The notes under the pieces were generated by a model. The model did not search any database and had not been told where the DNA came from. It saw only the letters and a list, made by a program, of their open reading frames with translations. From NCBI GenBank assembly GCA_903813345.2, contig CAIIXF020000001.1, forward strand, positions 47,323,885 through 47,387,884: a DNA stretch of 64,000 bases. Reading direction: 5' to 3'. The DNA is from Owenia fusiformis. Lineage: Eukaryota > Annelida > Polychaeta > Sabellida > Oweniidae. Made by a program: the position numbers and the translations under genes. This document shows positions 34,318 to 47,100 of this stretch, in pieces; position 1 is the stretch's first letter, and each line of letters begins with the position of its first letter.

Positions 34318-35790
34318 CAACTACGAACAGTAGTATCTATGTGTTCCTAACACGTTTGGGCGTCCGGGAATAACAACGTCTACCCAAAGTTTGCACCCGA
34401 AATTGACGTAATTCATGATTGAAATCGGGAAGACAAAATTTGAGATTCACAAACAAATTGCTTATGAAAACTATTTACAAAAGTGTTCCAGGGATTCTAA
34501 TCTACATATTTGAAGATACATTGCCTTATTAAAAGCAAATGCTATATTGAAAATTTTCGGTTATATATATTTTACAAGTGGATCCAAGAGACCAAGTGGG
34601 CAAGTCCACTATTTTGCAGGGGTGGCAGGATATACACATATCAATTTCCACATACTCACATTGCCTTTTTAAAGAACCTTCTAAAAGTTTACTATAGTCA
34701 ATAAGTATCAGATCTGTAAATTCTGGAATCAGAAGCGAATTTAATAAAAACAAGATTAGAATGCACAAATACCGGATCACATATTTTTTTAATGAGGGAC
34801 CTGTTAAATGTTTCACCAATAGTCCATTTTCTCCACTTGGTCACACTTAGATTGAGCCAAGTATTGGATGATTGGAGGCAGTTTTGATCAATTTTGCAAA
34901 GGGTTAATTTTATTCTCATCTATCTCAACAAAACAGGAATATCCCAGAATTCATAAAGTCACACTCCTCTTATGTAAACTATATCATTGATTGGCCAAGG
35001 GTTCATCTATAACCCTGGGAAATGACCTCTTCTGGACGTAAAGCGTGTGAACATCTGATATGACCAGTTCCCGTGGTAGTGTGTCACCAGTCATTTCTCT
35101 GGAATGATGTACACTTGTCTTAAAAAGATTAGCTGGTCCCTCGGATTAGACAGGTTTTACTGTAGGTACAATCCCCTCTAAAAGTTACTGAAATCACTGG
35201 CTGGGAATTGGTGTTCGCTTACACACAGGTGTTCAATAGAGTAGAGTCATGTGTTCACTGGGCACAGATCTTCACTAAAGAGGTGTTCATTATGACAGTT
35301 TTACTGTACTGAAATCAATCACTGGGAATTCACTATATACAAAATTGAAATGTGTGTATCAAACCACCCCTGCAAAATAATTGACTCGCCCACTTGGTCT
35401 CTTGGATCCACTTGCAAAATATATATAACCCAAATTTTCTATATTTCAGTTTGAACATGTTATTACGTCACGTATAGACTAGTAAGCCAGTGTTTTATAT
35501 GGGGATTATATGTACTTGTTTACATGAACGTAAATCATTACATGAAATCTGCAGTCTTCCGGATTTTATCTGGGTTTGTATTATCTTATTGGGGCTTTAG
35601 ACTTTAAAACAAACCTTACCTAAATGGATTTGTGTCTCGGGAACATTTTTGTTGAAAGAATATCACATATTTTTGTCTTCCCGATTTCAGTATGAATTAC
35701 GTCAATTTTACATGCACACATTGGGTAGACGTTGTCATTCCCGGATGCCCAAACGTGTCAGTAACACATAGATACTCGAATGATGTTGAT
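34318..35790. repeat. Long inverted-repeat element, about 1.47 kb
   Basis: Outer arms: AACACGTTTGGGCGTCCGGG and ATCGGGAAGACAAAAT on the left are mirrored by ATTTTTGTCTTCCCGAT and CCCGGATGCCCAAACGTGT on the right. Inner arms also pair (CAAGTGGATCCAAGAGACCA with TGGTCTCTTGGATCCACTTG). No transposase frame is present. Confidence 0.7.
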
Positions 35791-36059
35791 TGGACATCAG
35801 GGTGCAGAGAAATCGTAATTTCACTGAGTGGCTTCACGAAAAATAAGCAGCATTTTAGGCCACCCTCATTTATGAAAATTAATAGGTTAATCCGGTAGCC
35901 GATAGCCGCTATTTGGTATCGCGAATACAATGTAAGTCTATCAAACCAAAATACACCAGCACACTGTTTCATTGTGACTGGCAAAAATGCACCACTTGGC
36001 TGTATTTCTGTATGCCTGGTGAGTGAATTGCGTAATTTAATGAGTTTTCTCCCCAGGTA

Positions 36060-36790
36060 TCACTAGAACAACAATAAACCCTGCAGAGCAAAATACATGC
36101 TCATGTGTTTTCAACAAAAATAGCTCATCCAAGCGCACTTACTCTAACATGATTCTTTTGAAAGACATCACTATTTATTTCAATAACGCAGATGCGAGTA
36201 GGTAGTTACCAGATTCACCACCAGGTGGCTCGTTCGGGTCAGATATCGTGGCGGGTATAGTAGAAAGTTCCCTTTAACTTAAATTACATCTATTTGTGTG
36301 GTTCAATTTTCATATAACCCTTATGTATCTAATATTTTTGCAAATTAAAATATGTCCAGTAAAAGAAAATGTTATCTGTCCAATGCAAGAGAAGATAATT
36401 CACTTTCTGTGATTTTGTAACATGGGGTCTATGGGGAATCAACCCGAACAAGTAGTCACATTTTCAAAAAAATTAAATTTTCAAAGTTGATAGACAATTT
36501 TCGAAACCACATTTCTAGATGAACATTTACATGCAGATTTCAAATATGAGATCACTTTGACTGAATTTTGAATATCTAATGGCGTAAATCAAGATTATAT
36601 CTACTCGCATCTAGTCTAGTCCTTGTGGTGCACTAGCAACTAGCCGTTGCGGTTGATATAGGCGGTTACCCGACAAGTTTGACATATCGTAATTAGCGTA
36701 ATTAGCGCTTGGATGATTTTTTTTCGTTGAAAACGTCGTATAGCCGTGTAATTTGTAACGCAGGGGCTTATTGTTCTTTTCCGTGATACC
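36060..36790. repeat. Inverted-repeat element
   Basis: The left arm (GTTTTCAACAAAAATAGCTC then ATCCAAGCGC) is mirrored on the right by GCGCTTGGATGATTTTTTTT then CGTTGAAAAC. GATGCGAGTAGG on the left pairs with CTACTCGCATC on the right. The core carries the repeat shared with 21.06-21.33 kb. Confidence 0.6.
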
Positions 36791-36799
36791 AAGGGAAAA

Positions 36800-38100
36800 A
36801 CTTATTAAGTATTATGCAATTGATTCGCGCCGCGGGCAGTTTTAAACATAGCCTTTACCATGAATTATGATTGCGGCTTGGCCTCATTAAAAGAAGGCTC
36901 TTACATGCTAATACTGTAAGTTATTTTATGATTGTCTGCCTAATATAAAGGAAATATGGTTCTAACCATTGATTTCCAAAATACATTCTTTGAGTTGTAT
37001 CTTTATTTACACGTTTTAATCTATATTTTCTTTCAGGAAAGATCTTTAACTGAAAAATTGACGAGAAAATTAATTTTTGCCTCAATAACATGTTTGAGTT
37101 CATACAGGAATAATTGATTAAATAAAGAATAATAAATGTCTGCCCTAAGGTTGGGGTTTAGGGTTTTCTATATAGCTGAATAAAAAACCGAGAACCAGTG
37201 CCGCCATCTTTTATTCAGCTTTTTATTTGGGCCAGACTGCCATAGGCTTATGTGTCAAGAAGTAGGAATATTGACTTAATTTAATTCGGTTGAATCAGTC
37301 TAAAACTTGAATCGTTTATCATATGATGATAATGTTAATGTACATTTTATGATCTCACGAAAAATGAGATTAAGCGAGATTTCAAAAACTTTAGGGAATC
37401 TGTACAATTATCGACGAATTATACCACAAGCGCTAGGTTGAAAGAAAGATGGTAGTAGTGATGGTCTGTCTATTTGTATGTTCACTTTGTCCAAGTTGAG
37501 AATGTCCTACATTTGATCATTGTCAGAATAACTACTCATAGAATCAACATTTTACACTTGGAGAATATTTCAGATATAACAATCTTCTGTTTATTCCATA
37601 ACCGAACAATTTAGTGAAATGTATTATGACAACGGTTGTCATCTAGAGTCGGATGATGCACGGAACATTGACTATTCCCTATTAGAAAGGGTGACTTCGG
37701 TTTGCAACACTACATGTAAAACGCCAGTATTCTCACATAAAGATAATGCTACAGAGGACCTTCGTTGCGAGTCCATTTCTCTCATATGATAGCTGTATCC
37801 TTTTTAGCATGATATTTAGCTTGATTAAACACATGTACAGACATTGTTGATTCCGATATAATATTAATTGTCATTGATTCAAGAATTCTTGAAGAAATAG
37901 ATAAAAGCAATAGAGACTGTCAATATTTTGGACATTGTACCATACTATCGGTACTTGTATCTAAGACTTCTTCAAATAAATCTTATTATTAGCTTCTAGT
38001 TAACTTATTGTTGTATTCATCGTGACACATATTAGCACATGACGTAAAATTATAAGGGGATATTATACCTGTAACTGGTTGTGGAAACTGGTAAAACGTT
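36800..38100. other. 5' flank of the ceramidase gene, no gene seen
   Basis: No coding exon is recognised. A short hairpin at about 37176-37230 pairs GCTGAATAAAA with TTTTATTCAGC. A promoter should lie in the last few hundred bases before 38101, but no distinct core element stands out. Confidence 0.45.
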
Positions 38101-41100
38101 ATGCATCTCAAATTGTACCAGGTCTTGTCACTGTTGGTTGCAGCAGGTGTGGTGCGTACGCAGACTCAATACTTCGTCGGTGTGGGGATCGCTGATGTTA
38201 CTGGACCCGCGGCAGAAATTCCATTGGTAAATATTTACGCGACATGTAATATCTTATTGTAGGATAAAAAATTGCAAATGACCTCGATAGTACAAATGAA
38301 CGCAACAGTGGTGTAAATGTATGGTTGAATCAAAAGTTTATCCAAACTCATTTGTAGTTTGATTTGGACAAGCCCAAATCACTTTTAATATTATTTGACT
38401 ATTTTCTTCTGAAGATGACAATTGATGCTGAAGAAGTACTCATAAAAGTGGGTTTGGTTCAAAACGCTGCAATCTGATAGGCTAATATGGCGAACTTTGA
38501 AATTGTTAGGGAAGTTCGGGAAGAGATATAAGTTTTTACCCAGGTTTTGTGTAAACATGACCTTGCGTGATCTTTTAGTAATATTTGAACATGTTTTGCA
38601 CAACATTGACTCTTTCCACGTTGTTTAGGAAAAATGTTATCAAAACTGGTTTGGCCCAAATCAAACTGCAACTGCTTGGTTTTATGAATTTCAAATTTAT
38701 GTGCCACTCATTGCGTAACATGTTTGATGTGAAGGGTGAAGATCTTTTAATTAGGTCTGCCAGGAGTTCGCGATCAGCCTCTTTTGAGAATTTAAGCCAA
38801 TGTTTTATTGAGAAAAAATATGCGCTGAACATTTGATTATATTCGCATGGCGATTAAACAGATCTGATTAAACGAAACCATTACTTAGTCTTAGGATGTT
38901 TTTACTGTGTTTTATTTTTATTTTGAGTATGGCTATGCGGACCCAGGTCAAACAGCTAAGGGGATCCACACTCGACAGTACTCCCGAGCGTTTATCATCA
39001 CAGACTCCTCAGACGCCTCTGGTAAACGAGTAGTCTTCGTTAGTATCGACAATACAATGGTATCTACCATCCTCAAACAGGCTGTACGTATTCATTTATC
39101 TCTATTTAAAATCACTTTAATGACGTAATATAAATACATGAAGACGTTGTCTTTTACTGACGATGGCATCCGTACAATTTCTACGTGCATGTACATTGTA
39201 TCATATATGGGAATTAATGTTTGCTTTGAACACAGAGTAACGCATGCGCAATATTCGTTTGGGACTCCGGTTGTCAAATCTATTCAGGGAGTATAGTTGA
39301 AGCAACTTGTGATTTACTCATTTAGGTAGCAGAGAGACTTGTGCAACTCTATCCTGACCTTTACAACAATGACAATGTGATGTTGTCAAGCACTCATACC
39401 CACTCCACGCCAGGAGGCTTCCTTGGTTATACCATGTACAACATACCACAAGCGGGATTCGCACATGAAACATTCAACATTCTTGTCAACGGAATAGTTG
39501 CAGTAAGTATACAAATACTATTACATAATCATACGATGTTCGTTATTACTTTAGCTACAGCTGTTTAACAAATGAATTCTCATTAAATGCCTCATACAAT
39601 TAATGTTTTTGAAATAAATGTGAAATTTGAAAAAAACGTTCTTTGACCTCGTTCGAAATAAAGATTAAAACCTTCGACTCAAACAAATGAAAACTCTAAG
39701 TATGTTGTAAAGTTGCGTATTTGATCGTAAGTAAATTGTTTGATGTGTAAAGGACAAATACAAGTATGAGGAAGACTTATACCACAAAATGTTGTCCTTA
39801 TCTTATCTGTTCTTGACCCTAATTGTTCTCATACAATCCCTTGGCTTCATAACTTTGGCAACCGGAAGTATATTGGATAGCAATCAACACGTAATGTTTG
39901 GATCTTAATTCTGTTCGTCATTTAAAATAGTTGGGAAATTTATTTATTTATCTTATGGATTGATTGAATCAGAAAACATAAACAGGCTTCGATTGTGATC
40001 CCAAAACCTCGTTCTATAAATATTCAAACAATTGAATACTCTTAAATGATGTAAAGTCGCGTATTTGGTCGTTCTGGAAACTTTAAAGTGTGAGTTATAG
40101 AAGAACAAAGAATAATACCACAAAGTGTTTCCCTTGACCTTATATTAATTTTGTTCCTCAATTACGATAGTTCGAAAACTGACGAGTTTGATGAATTTCT
40201 CAAAGTGTTAAACGTCAACAGGCTTGGTCCAAATGCATGTATAATTAAAACACCCACTCTTTCCACATTCGTTAAAGTACAGCATGTATAAAATGTGTCA
40301 AAAATGAAAATCCAACGATCATTTGTAATTGTTTAGAGTGTCCAGCGTGCACATGCAAATATTCGGCCCGCCAACCTTTTGATAGCAGAAGACGAACTTC
40401 TTGATGCTAGCAGTAACCGTTCACCGTATGCATATGAGCAGAATCCTGCAGGAGAACGTGCACGGTTTGAGTCTTTTATTTGATAAACAGCCAGTGGTTA
40501 TTTTTCACACGTATGTACTGATAAATGTATGTACGAGATATGCTGTAGGTCGCAGCCTATACAAAGTTAGGTCCGGCTACCCTATTTTGGATTATTTGAT
40601 ACATAATTAACAAAATCATCCAAATTAAAACTACAAATATTACATAGGTACACGCATGATACTGACAAACAATTTGCAGTTCTGAAAATCGTAGATATGG
40701 CTGGGAATGATATGGGTATAATCAAGTAAGTCAAGATATTATATCTTATGAATTAAATTGAAATTAAATGTGACATTGTTTTCCATAATACTGGTAACAT
40801 TCTTACGCATGAATTTGCTTACTGTGTGTACTATATTTTTGCTACCTTTGCTTACATAACCAAATTAAAATTCTTTCCACAACTACAAGTCGTTCCGATA
40901 TTCCAGTTGGTTTGCTGTCCATACCACAGCTATGAATAAGACCAACCATTTAATCAGCGCCGATACGAAGGGTTATGCCTCCTACCTCTTCGAGAGAGAC
41001 TTCAACAATGAGGGTCGGGAGGATCCACCATTTGTAGCTGCATTCGCACAGGCCAACGAAGGAGACATATCTCCTAACACAGCCGGAGTGAGGTGTCTGC

Positions 41101-44100
41101 AAACAGGTGGTGAATGTGATTACCAAACAAGTCAGTGCCCAACAGATGTAGGTATCTATATGCCAGCCAAATGATTTAATTTTCCTCCAAATGGCGGAAG
41201 TATTTTTTTCGCTTTTATACATAGACATATTTGTGTACATCAATTCAGTGACTTCTATGGCAATCAAATTGTTTTGTCTTCGTTGACAGGGTGACCAGTG
41301 CGTAGGAATAGGAATCGGTACAGATATGTTTGATACGACGAAAATCATCGGTGAAAGACAATACAACAAAGCAAAGGTAAGACCACGTTGAATGAGCGAC
41401 AGTTGTCAAACAGAAGAAAACATAAATATGCAACGTATAACTTGTAAACAATAAAATATGAAGTACAGTAGATACAAAAATAAGCCAATGACAAAAATAT
41501 AACGGTCAGTCTGGCGCCTACTATGAGCTCTCATTTTGATCTGACTTACTTCAACGAGTTCATTCGTTTTTAGGAGATGTACCCCAGTATAGAAAGAAGG
41601 GTTACTGGAAGTGTAGACTTCCGCCATCAATGGGTCGATATGTCAGACCAACAACTAAGTGGCGGAGTAAGTATTGATTGCAAGCCATATTTCACATTAG
41701 TGGCCATGGGAGTCTGTAGATTTAGTCATGTGTGGATGGATACTTTACGTAATGAATATTAGACTTTTATAGAATGTTGCATTCAGTATTGAATCAAGGT
41801 AACAATAAAGCGTCAGGGTATACATTTACATACGGCACTATATCTTACATGTTCATTTTGTCAGAGAAACACATGTCCACCATGTATGGGATATAGCTTC
41901 GCAGCGGGTGCCACTGATGGTCCAGGGGCCACGGATATATTTCATCAAGGTACATGTATATATTTATTCAGTATTTTCATCTGAGGGAATTGGAAATTTG
42001 TAATAAAATTATACAGAATGATTTTATTCATTAAAATGTTACGTAAAATGTGATATAAAACCTTATCAAACCTGAAACTCAAAATACCCTCATTTTTGCG
42101 ATTCTGTATTTAAAAGATGGTACCGATCGAAAGTTGTTCAAGTCGTGATCATACAGCTTTAAAAGTTGGATTCGTTTCTCCTTTAGGAGACACAGAGGGA
42201 GACCTTCTCATTGATGGAATTCGGGATGCCATATTTGGTGAAACTGAGGAAACCACAATTGACTGCCAGGAACCCAAACCAATCCTTCTGGCCACTGGGC
42301 AGGTAGGGACTCAAACCCACACATGCAAGATATATCTATCTTCGTCTCGTACCAATACAGAATTTCTCGAGCAGAATATATCCTGTATTGCACTTCAAAT
42401 CATTCAATAACTTACAGTGTTGTTTTTCCATCCATCTTGTTTTCTCACAATACGTATACGTATATGTTTTCAGTACGATACTCCACTACCATGGCAGCCT
42501 AGCATAGTCCCAGTGCAGATATTCAAAGTCGGAGATCTGATCATATCCTCCCTCCCATCTGAAGTCACGTAGGTATTCGCGAATAGGTGACGTACGTTAC
42601 AATTCAGATGTTGTAAGAAATGTTGAAGTTGTTTATTACTTTGATACAATATATCAATTTAACGTAACTTTACAAGTGACAAGTTTTGATAAAATAACAT
42701 CACAAGATTTCTTTACTATTTGTTTTTTCTGATGTACGTGGTTTATTTTGTCATTAGTACCATGGCCGGGAGAAGAGTTAAAGAAGCAGTGAAAAATGTA
42801 AGAAACAGTAAATATATAAGCACTAGTGCCAAAGAGAAAGGACCAAAAGTTGTAATGGAACTTAGCAAGAAAAAGCAAACTCTAAGTGCATACCAGTCAA
42901 AATATCATTAAAATACATAATGTATTAAATGTTATCGTCGTAACCGTAATATGGTGGAATAGAGATAATATTACTTGTATTATAGATTCGAGTTCTTAAA
43001 AGTTACATAATTAAAGACCAATAGCTATGATTCTTATCATTGGAAAACGTTAATTTGATATAAGTACATGTAGGTAAATAAGTAACTTCATAATTGTTTA
43101 TGTGGGTTTGAAGAGAAAGAAATGTAGATATCCGAAAAATATATATCGTTATTCAGTTTATTCAATGAATTTCAGACTTTGGTCGCTGAAGGATATCCAT
43201 CCAATCTTATGTCAGTTTTTACGGGACTTGCCAACACATATTCTAGTTACACTGTTACCTTTGAAGAATATCAGGTATGACATAATTCACTTCTTTATAT
43301 ACAGGGTGGGCCAAAAAACGAATACCCGAGTTTAACGTTGAATGATTCATATGATATATGTTAAACCATGCCATGTATTATATAAAATTTTAAATGTAAA
43401 TCATTTTCTAACAATATGTCAACATCCAATTAAAAAACCTTTGTTTTCTTGTGGAGTTAGACGCTAAAATTGACAACAGGCGTGCCATGAGCGACCAAAA
43501 ATCAAAAAACGAAAATTCCCAAATTTCCCTCCATACTGCAATCACAGCTGCACTCAATATACTTGACTGAATCATCATAAATGTATCTAAGAGTAATACA
43601 CAATTGATGATTAATTAAAGAGATATATTAAGTATTATTGGTGAATTTTGCACTAAACGTGTCTAAATGTACCCATTTCGAAGGTGCCAAAGTTCAAACT
43701 CTACAGGAAGACATCAGTTTTCAAGCAGATGGTGTCATATTGTTAGGAAATGATTTATCTTTAAAATGATATCTTAAACATGGCATGGTTTAATGTTATA
43801 TTGTATGATATTCATCCTTAAACTTTGGTACTGTTTTTTTGGCCCACCCTGTACAGAGTGAGCAGAAACAAATACGCCTGTTGCACAAAAACAGTTTAAC
43901 TTTTCCAATCACACTTCCCTTCATGAGCTTGGCAACAGAAGTTTGAATGGTAATAGTCACCAATAATACTGTTAAATCGTTTTCAAAGATGATAAAAGTA
44001 AACAATTTGTACTTGAAACTCATAAATCTACGTTATTAAATTGATTCACAATAAGTACTATTCGTTTAGGTACAGAGGTACGAAGGAGCATCTACCATAT

Positions 44101-47100
44101 TTGGACCCCATACACTTGAAGCTTACATCAACAAACTCAATGAACTTGCAACCTCCATGGCAAGGGTAGGTCAAATGTTAATCACTTCGTAGATTCGATA
44201 AGTATCCCAGATTCATAATTTAACAAATCGATTTATATTCAGTCAGTTCACGCGATAGTATCATCTACATTTTGTATTCTAACTCAGGACTTCAATTTCT
44301 TGAACTCGATAACTTATACTTATGTTTTTTGGACGTTATACTCGTATATTACCTATAATTAATTATCGAAGGGATTGGCTGTATCACCAGGCCCGAGTCC
44401 TCCAGATCTAAGAGGGCAGGTACCGGAGAACCCTGATCAACCTGCGCAATGGGACGAACCCGTGTCAGCTAGGTCATATGGGGAGGTTTTGATACAGCCG
44501 ACTAATTCATACAACCAGGTCTTTTGTCTTCTTATATTATAATATAATTTATTTAGCATGATGTTTACTTATACATTTGTATATTAAATTATTTCAAAGA
44601 TTGTACTCAGTGTTTCCGAAAAGTATGAAGCGGTCTATTGACAACTCTTTGGTGTATATGATAATGTCCAGGCGTCGATGGTGCACAACTAATATTGTAT
44701 GTACATGTATGTGTATAATTTATTGGGATCTTTATATGAAGAGTTACATTCATAATTTTACATAACTTATAAACATTGGCATTTCAGTATTATTGGCTAT
44801 TTCGCTCAAATATGTACCGTGATATAACCTCATTAAAACGTAACCTATTTGCCATTTTATAGGGAACCACCGTTTCTGTAACATTTGTCACTGCCAACCC
44901 AAGACATGATCTGATGGTACGCACGATGTTTAAGTACATTGAAACTAGAATAAATTGTTAACGAATTAATACAGAAGTTATACTGGACGTATTTGGGAGA
45001 ACTTGAACGTGCATATTATGACCTATTTACGAATTGTTGTTCACCTCTCACTTTGTTTAAACGAGGACCTTATACACAACTATTTTCCTCGCAGCATCTT
45101 CAAACTGCATCGGGCAAATAAATAAAAATAGTGGACCATAATGTTACACGTTTCACGTACAAGTTTTTCAAAACAGTGCTAACTTAACCTCTCTACCGTT
45201 TGCTAATGTAGGCGTGAAATTTATAATTACGTAAACCAACAGAGTACAACGTACAATAATCTGAACTGATATTTGAAAAAATTAAGTTAGTTGTGATGAT
45301 GATTTATTTTTTAGACGGATAACACATTTTTGCGAGTGGAACAAAATGTGAACGAGGCATGGCAGACAGTATTTACTGACCGTGACTGGGAAACAAGGTA
45401 AATTATGAATTTGCATTTATAATATTTGTCAAGAACTACTGTTGTTTTATTCATAAATACGAACGTTAACGTTAAACATTGATATGTACAGGGTGGTCCA
45501 AAAACGTCCACCTTTATTTTGATGTAATTTTTTGGAAAACGCATGGATTTCAATTAAATTTTGGCAGGATATGCAGACATCAATTGTGATCTCCTTTCGC
45601 CTACCAGTTACGTTTTTCTTAATGTTGAACCAATCCATCGTATCTTCCTTATCGGTTTAAATACTTCCAAATCCTTTAATTGCTATATATATGACGTGCA
45701 AGGACCTGGGGACAATTCGGGCAATGTGGGCTGATCTCAGCTTTGAGCGTTAATCTCTGCCTCATTTAAAAAGCTAACTATGTGTTTTATATACCTTTTT
45801 GAACTATTTTTTATTTGCATTTCAGTGAAATTATTTTTCCTTCAAAATTTTGATGGGATCCTACATATTTTTAAAGTTAAATATACCCCGACATCGTCAA
45901 ATACGCTGTAAGACGTAACACTTTGCGCTTACGGGGCTCGTTGAAATTGGGATAACTTTTGAAATAATGATCAAAATCGCACTAAAATTTCACATTTTAT
46001 TCAATCGAACATGTGCATTTCACTCAAAACCACTTAAGTGTGAAATTAATTTTGTTAAAAAGTGAAAAAAATTCTAAAATGTTTTTTTCAAATAGACATA
46101 TAGTATATATCTGTATACAATTGTACATTCATTACCCAAGGCATTGAAGTAAACTCCAAGGAAAAATAGGCGAATTTTCAAATTGAAATTAGGGTCCGTC
46201 GCAAACATGTCGATTTTCACATATTGACCCCCTGATTAATATGTCAAGCAATTCAAATTAGAATGCAACATTTTCAAAAAACCAAGAAAGTTCCTCATGG
46301 TACTTAACTGTCCTTTAAAATCGCAAATGGATTTGGACTGCAAGCTTTCATTTTTGATGTACATCACTTGTCAACATGAACCAATAAAATCTATCATTTT
46401 TCTCGATTTTTTTACTTACCTTTTGTTTTTCATTTGAATAAAATTGAAAGGGTCGACTTTATTGAAACATGAATCGATGCGATCATGAAAAATGATCCTA
46501 AAGACGATAAAAAAACGATAACAGTTTTATTTGGGAAGATTGATCATTACGCTATTTCACTATTCAACCGCATGTCGATTTTCACAAGACAATTAGAAAC
46601 AAATGACAATGATTTAGAAAGTTCATTTTAGGGAACGCTTACTTCACGAATCGACATTTTTGATATGTAGGATATAACTAGCTGAATTGAGAAACATCCA
46701 GTTTGTATATATTTGTATCCAAATATGACCACGTTTATGTAAAATGTCCCGTCAAAACCCGACATACGTAAAACATGATTTGGAGAATCTTGTCGTGTTT
46801 CACATTTTATTCTAAAATATCGTCAAAGAAAATAAACTTAGGACATGAACGTATTACGTCCGCAGAGTTTATATGCACTGAACACATCTTTTCTACATCC
46901 TTTTCACACCAACTTTACCAAAACATTGCACTGATTCATGAGACAAGGGTTTACATTTTTAGATTGAATGAGAATTGGATGACAGATGCCATGTCGTTAA
47001 AATATTTTTTGACACCCTTGGTATATGTTTCCCTTTTATCTCATGTACCAGGTATATTGTTTTTACAATTTGAGTAATTTTTCCTTTGGGTTTAGCTTTT

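Noticed and set aside
38585-38836. Overlapping open frames on both strands between ceramidase exons 1 and 2 as an extra exon
   Set aside because: Exon 1 joins exon 2 directly in phase at a conserved point of the family; nothing is missing.
42117-42186. Upstream start in the open frame before ceramidase exon 10
   Set aside because: The acceptor at 42186 and the phase from exon 9 place the exon start at 42187; the bases before it are intron.
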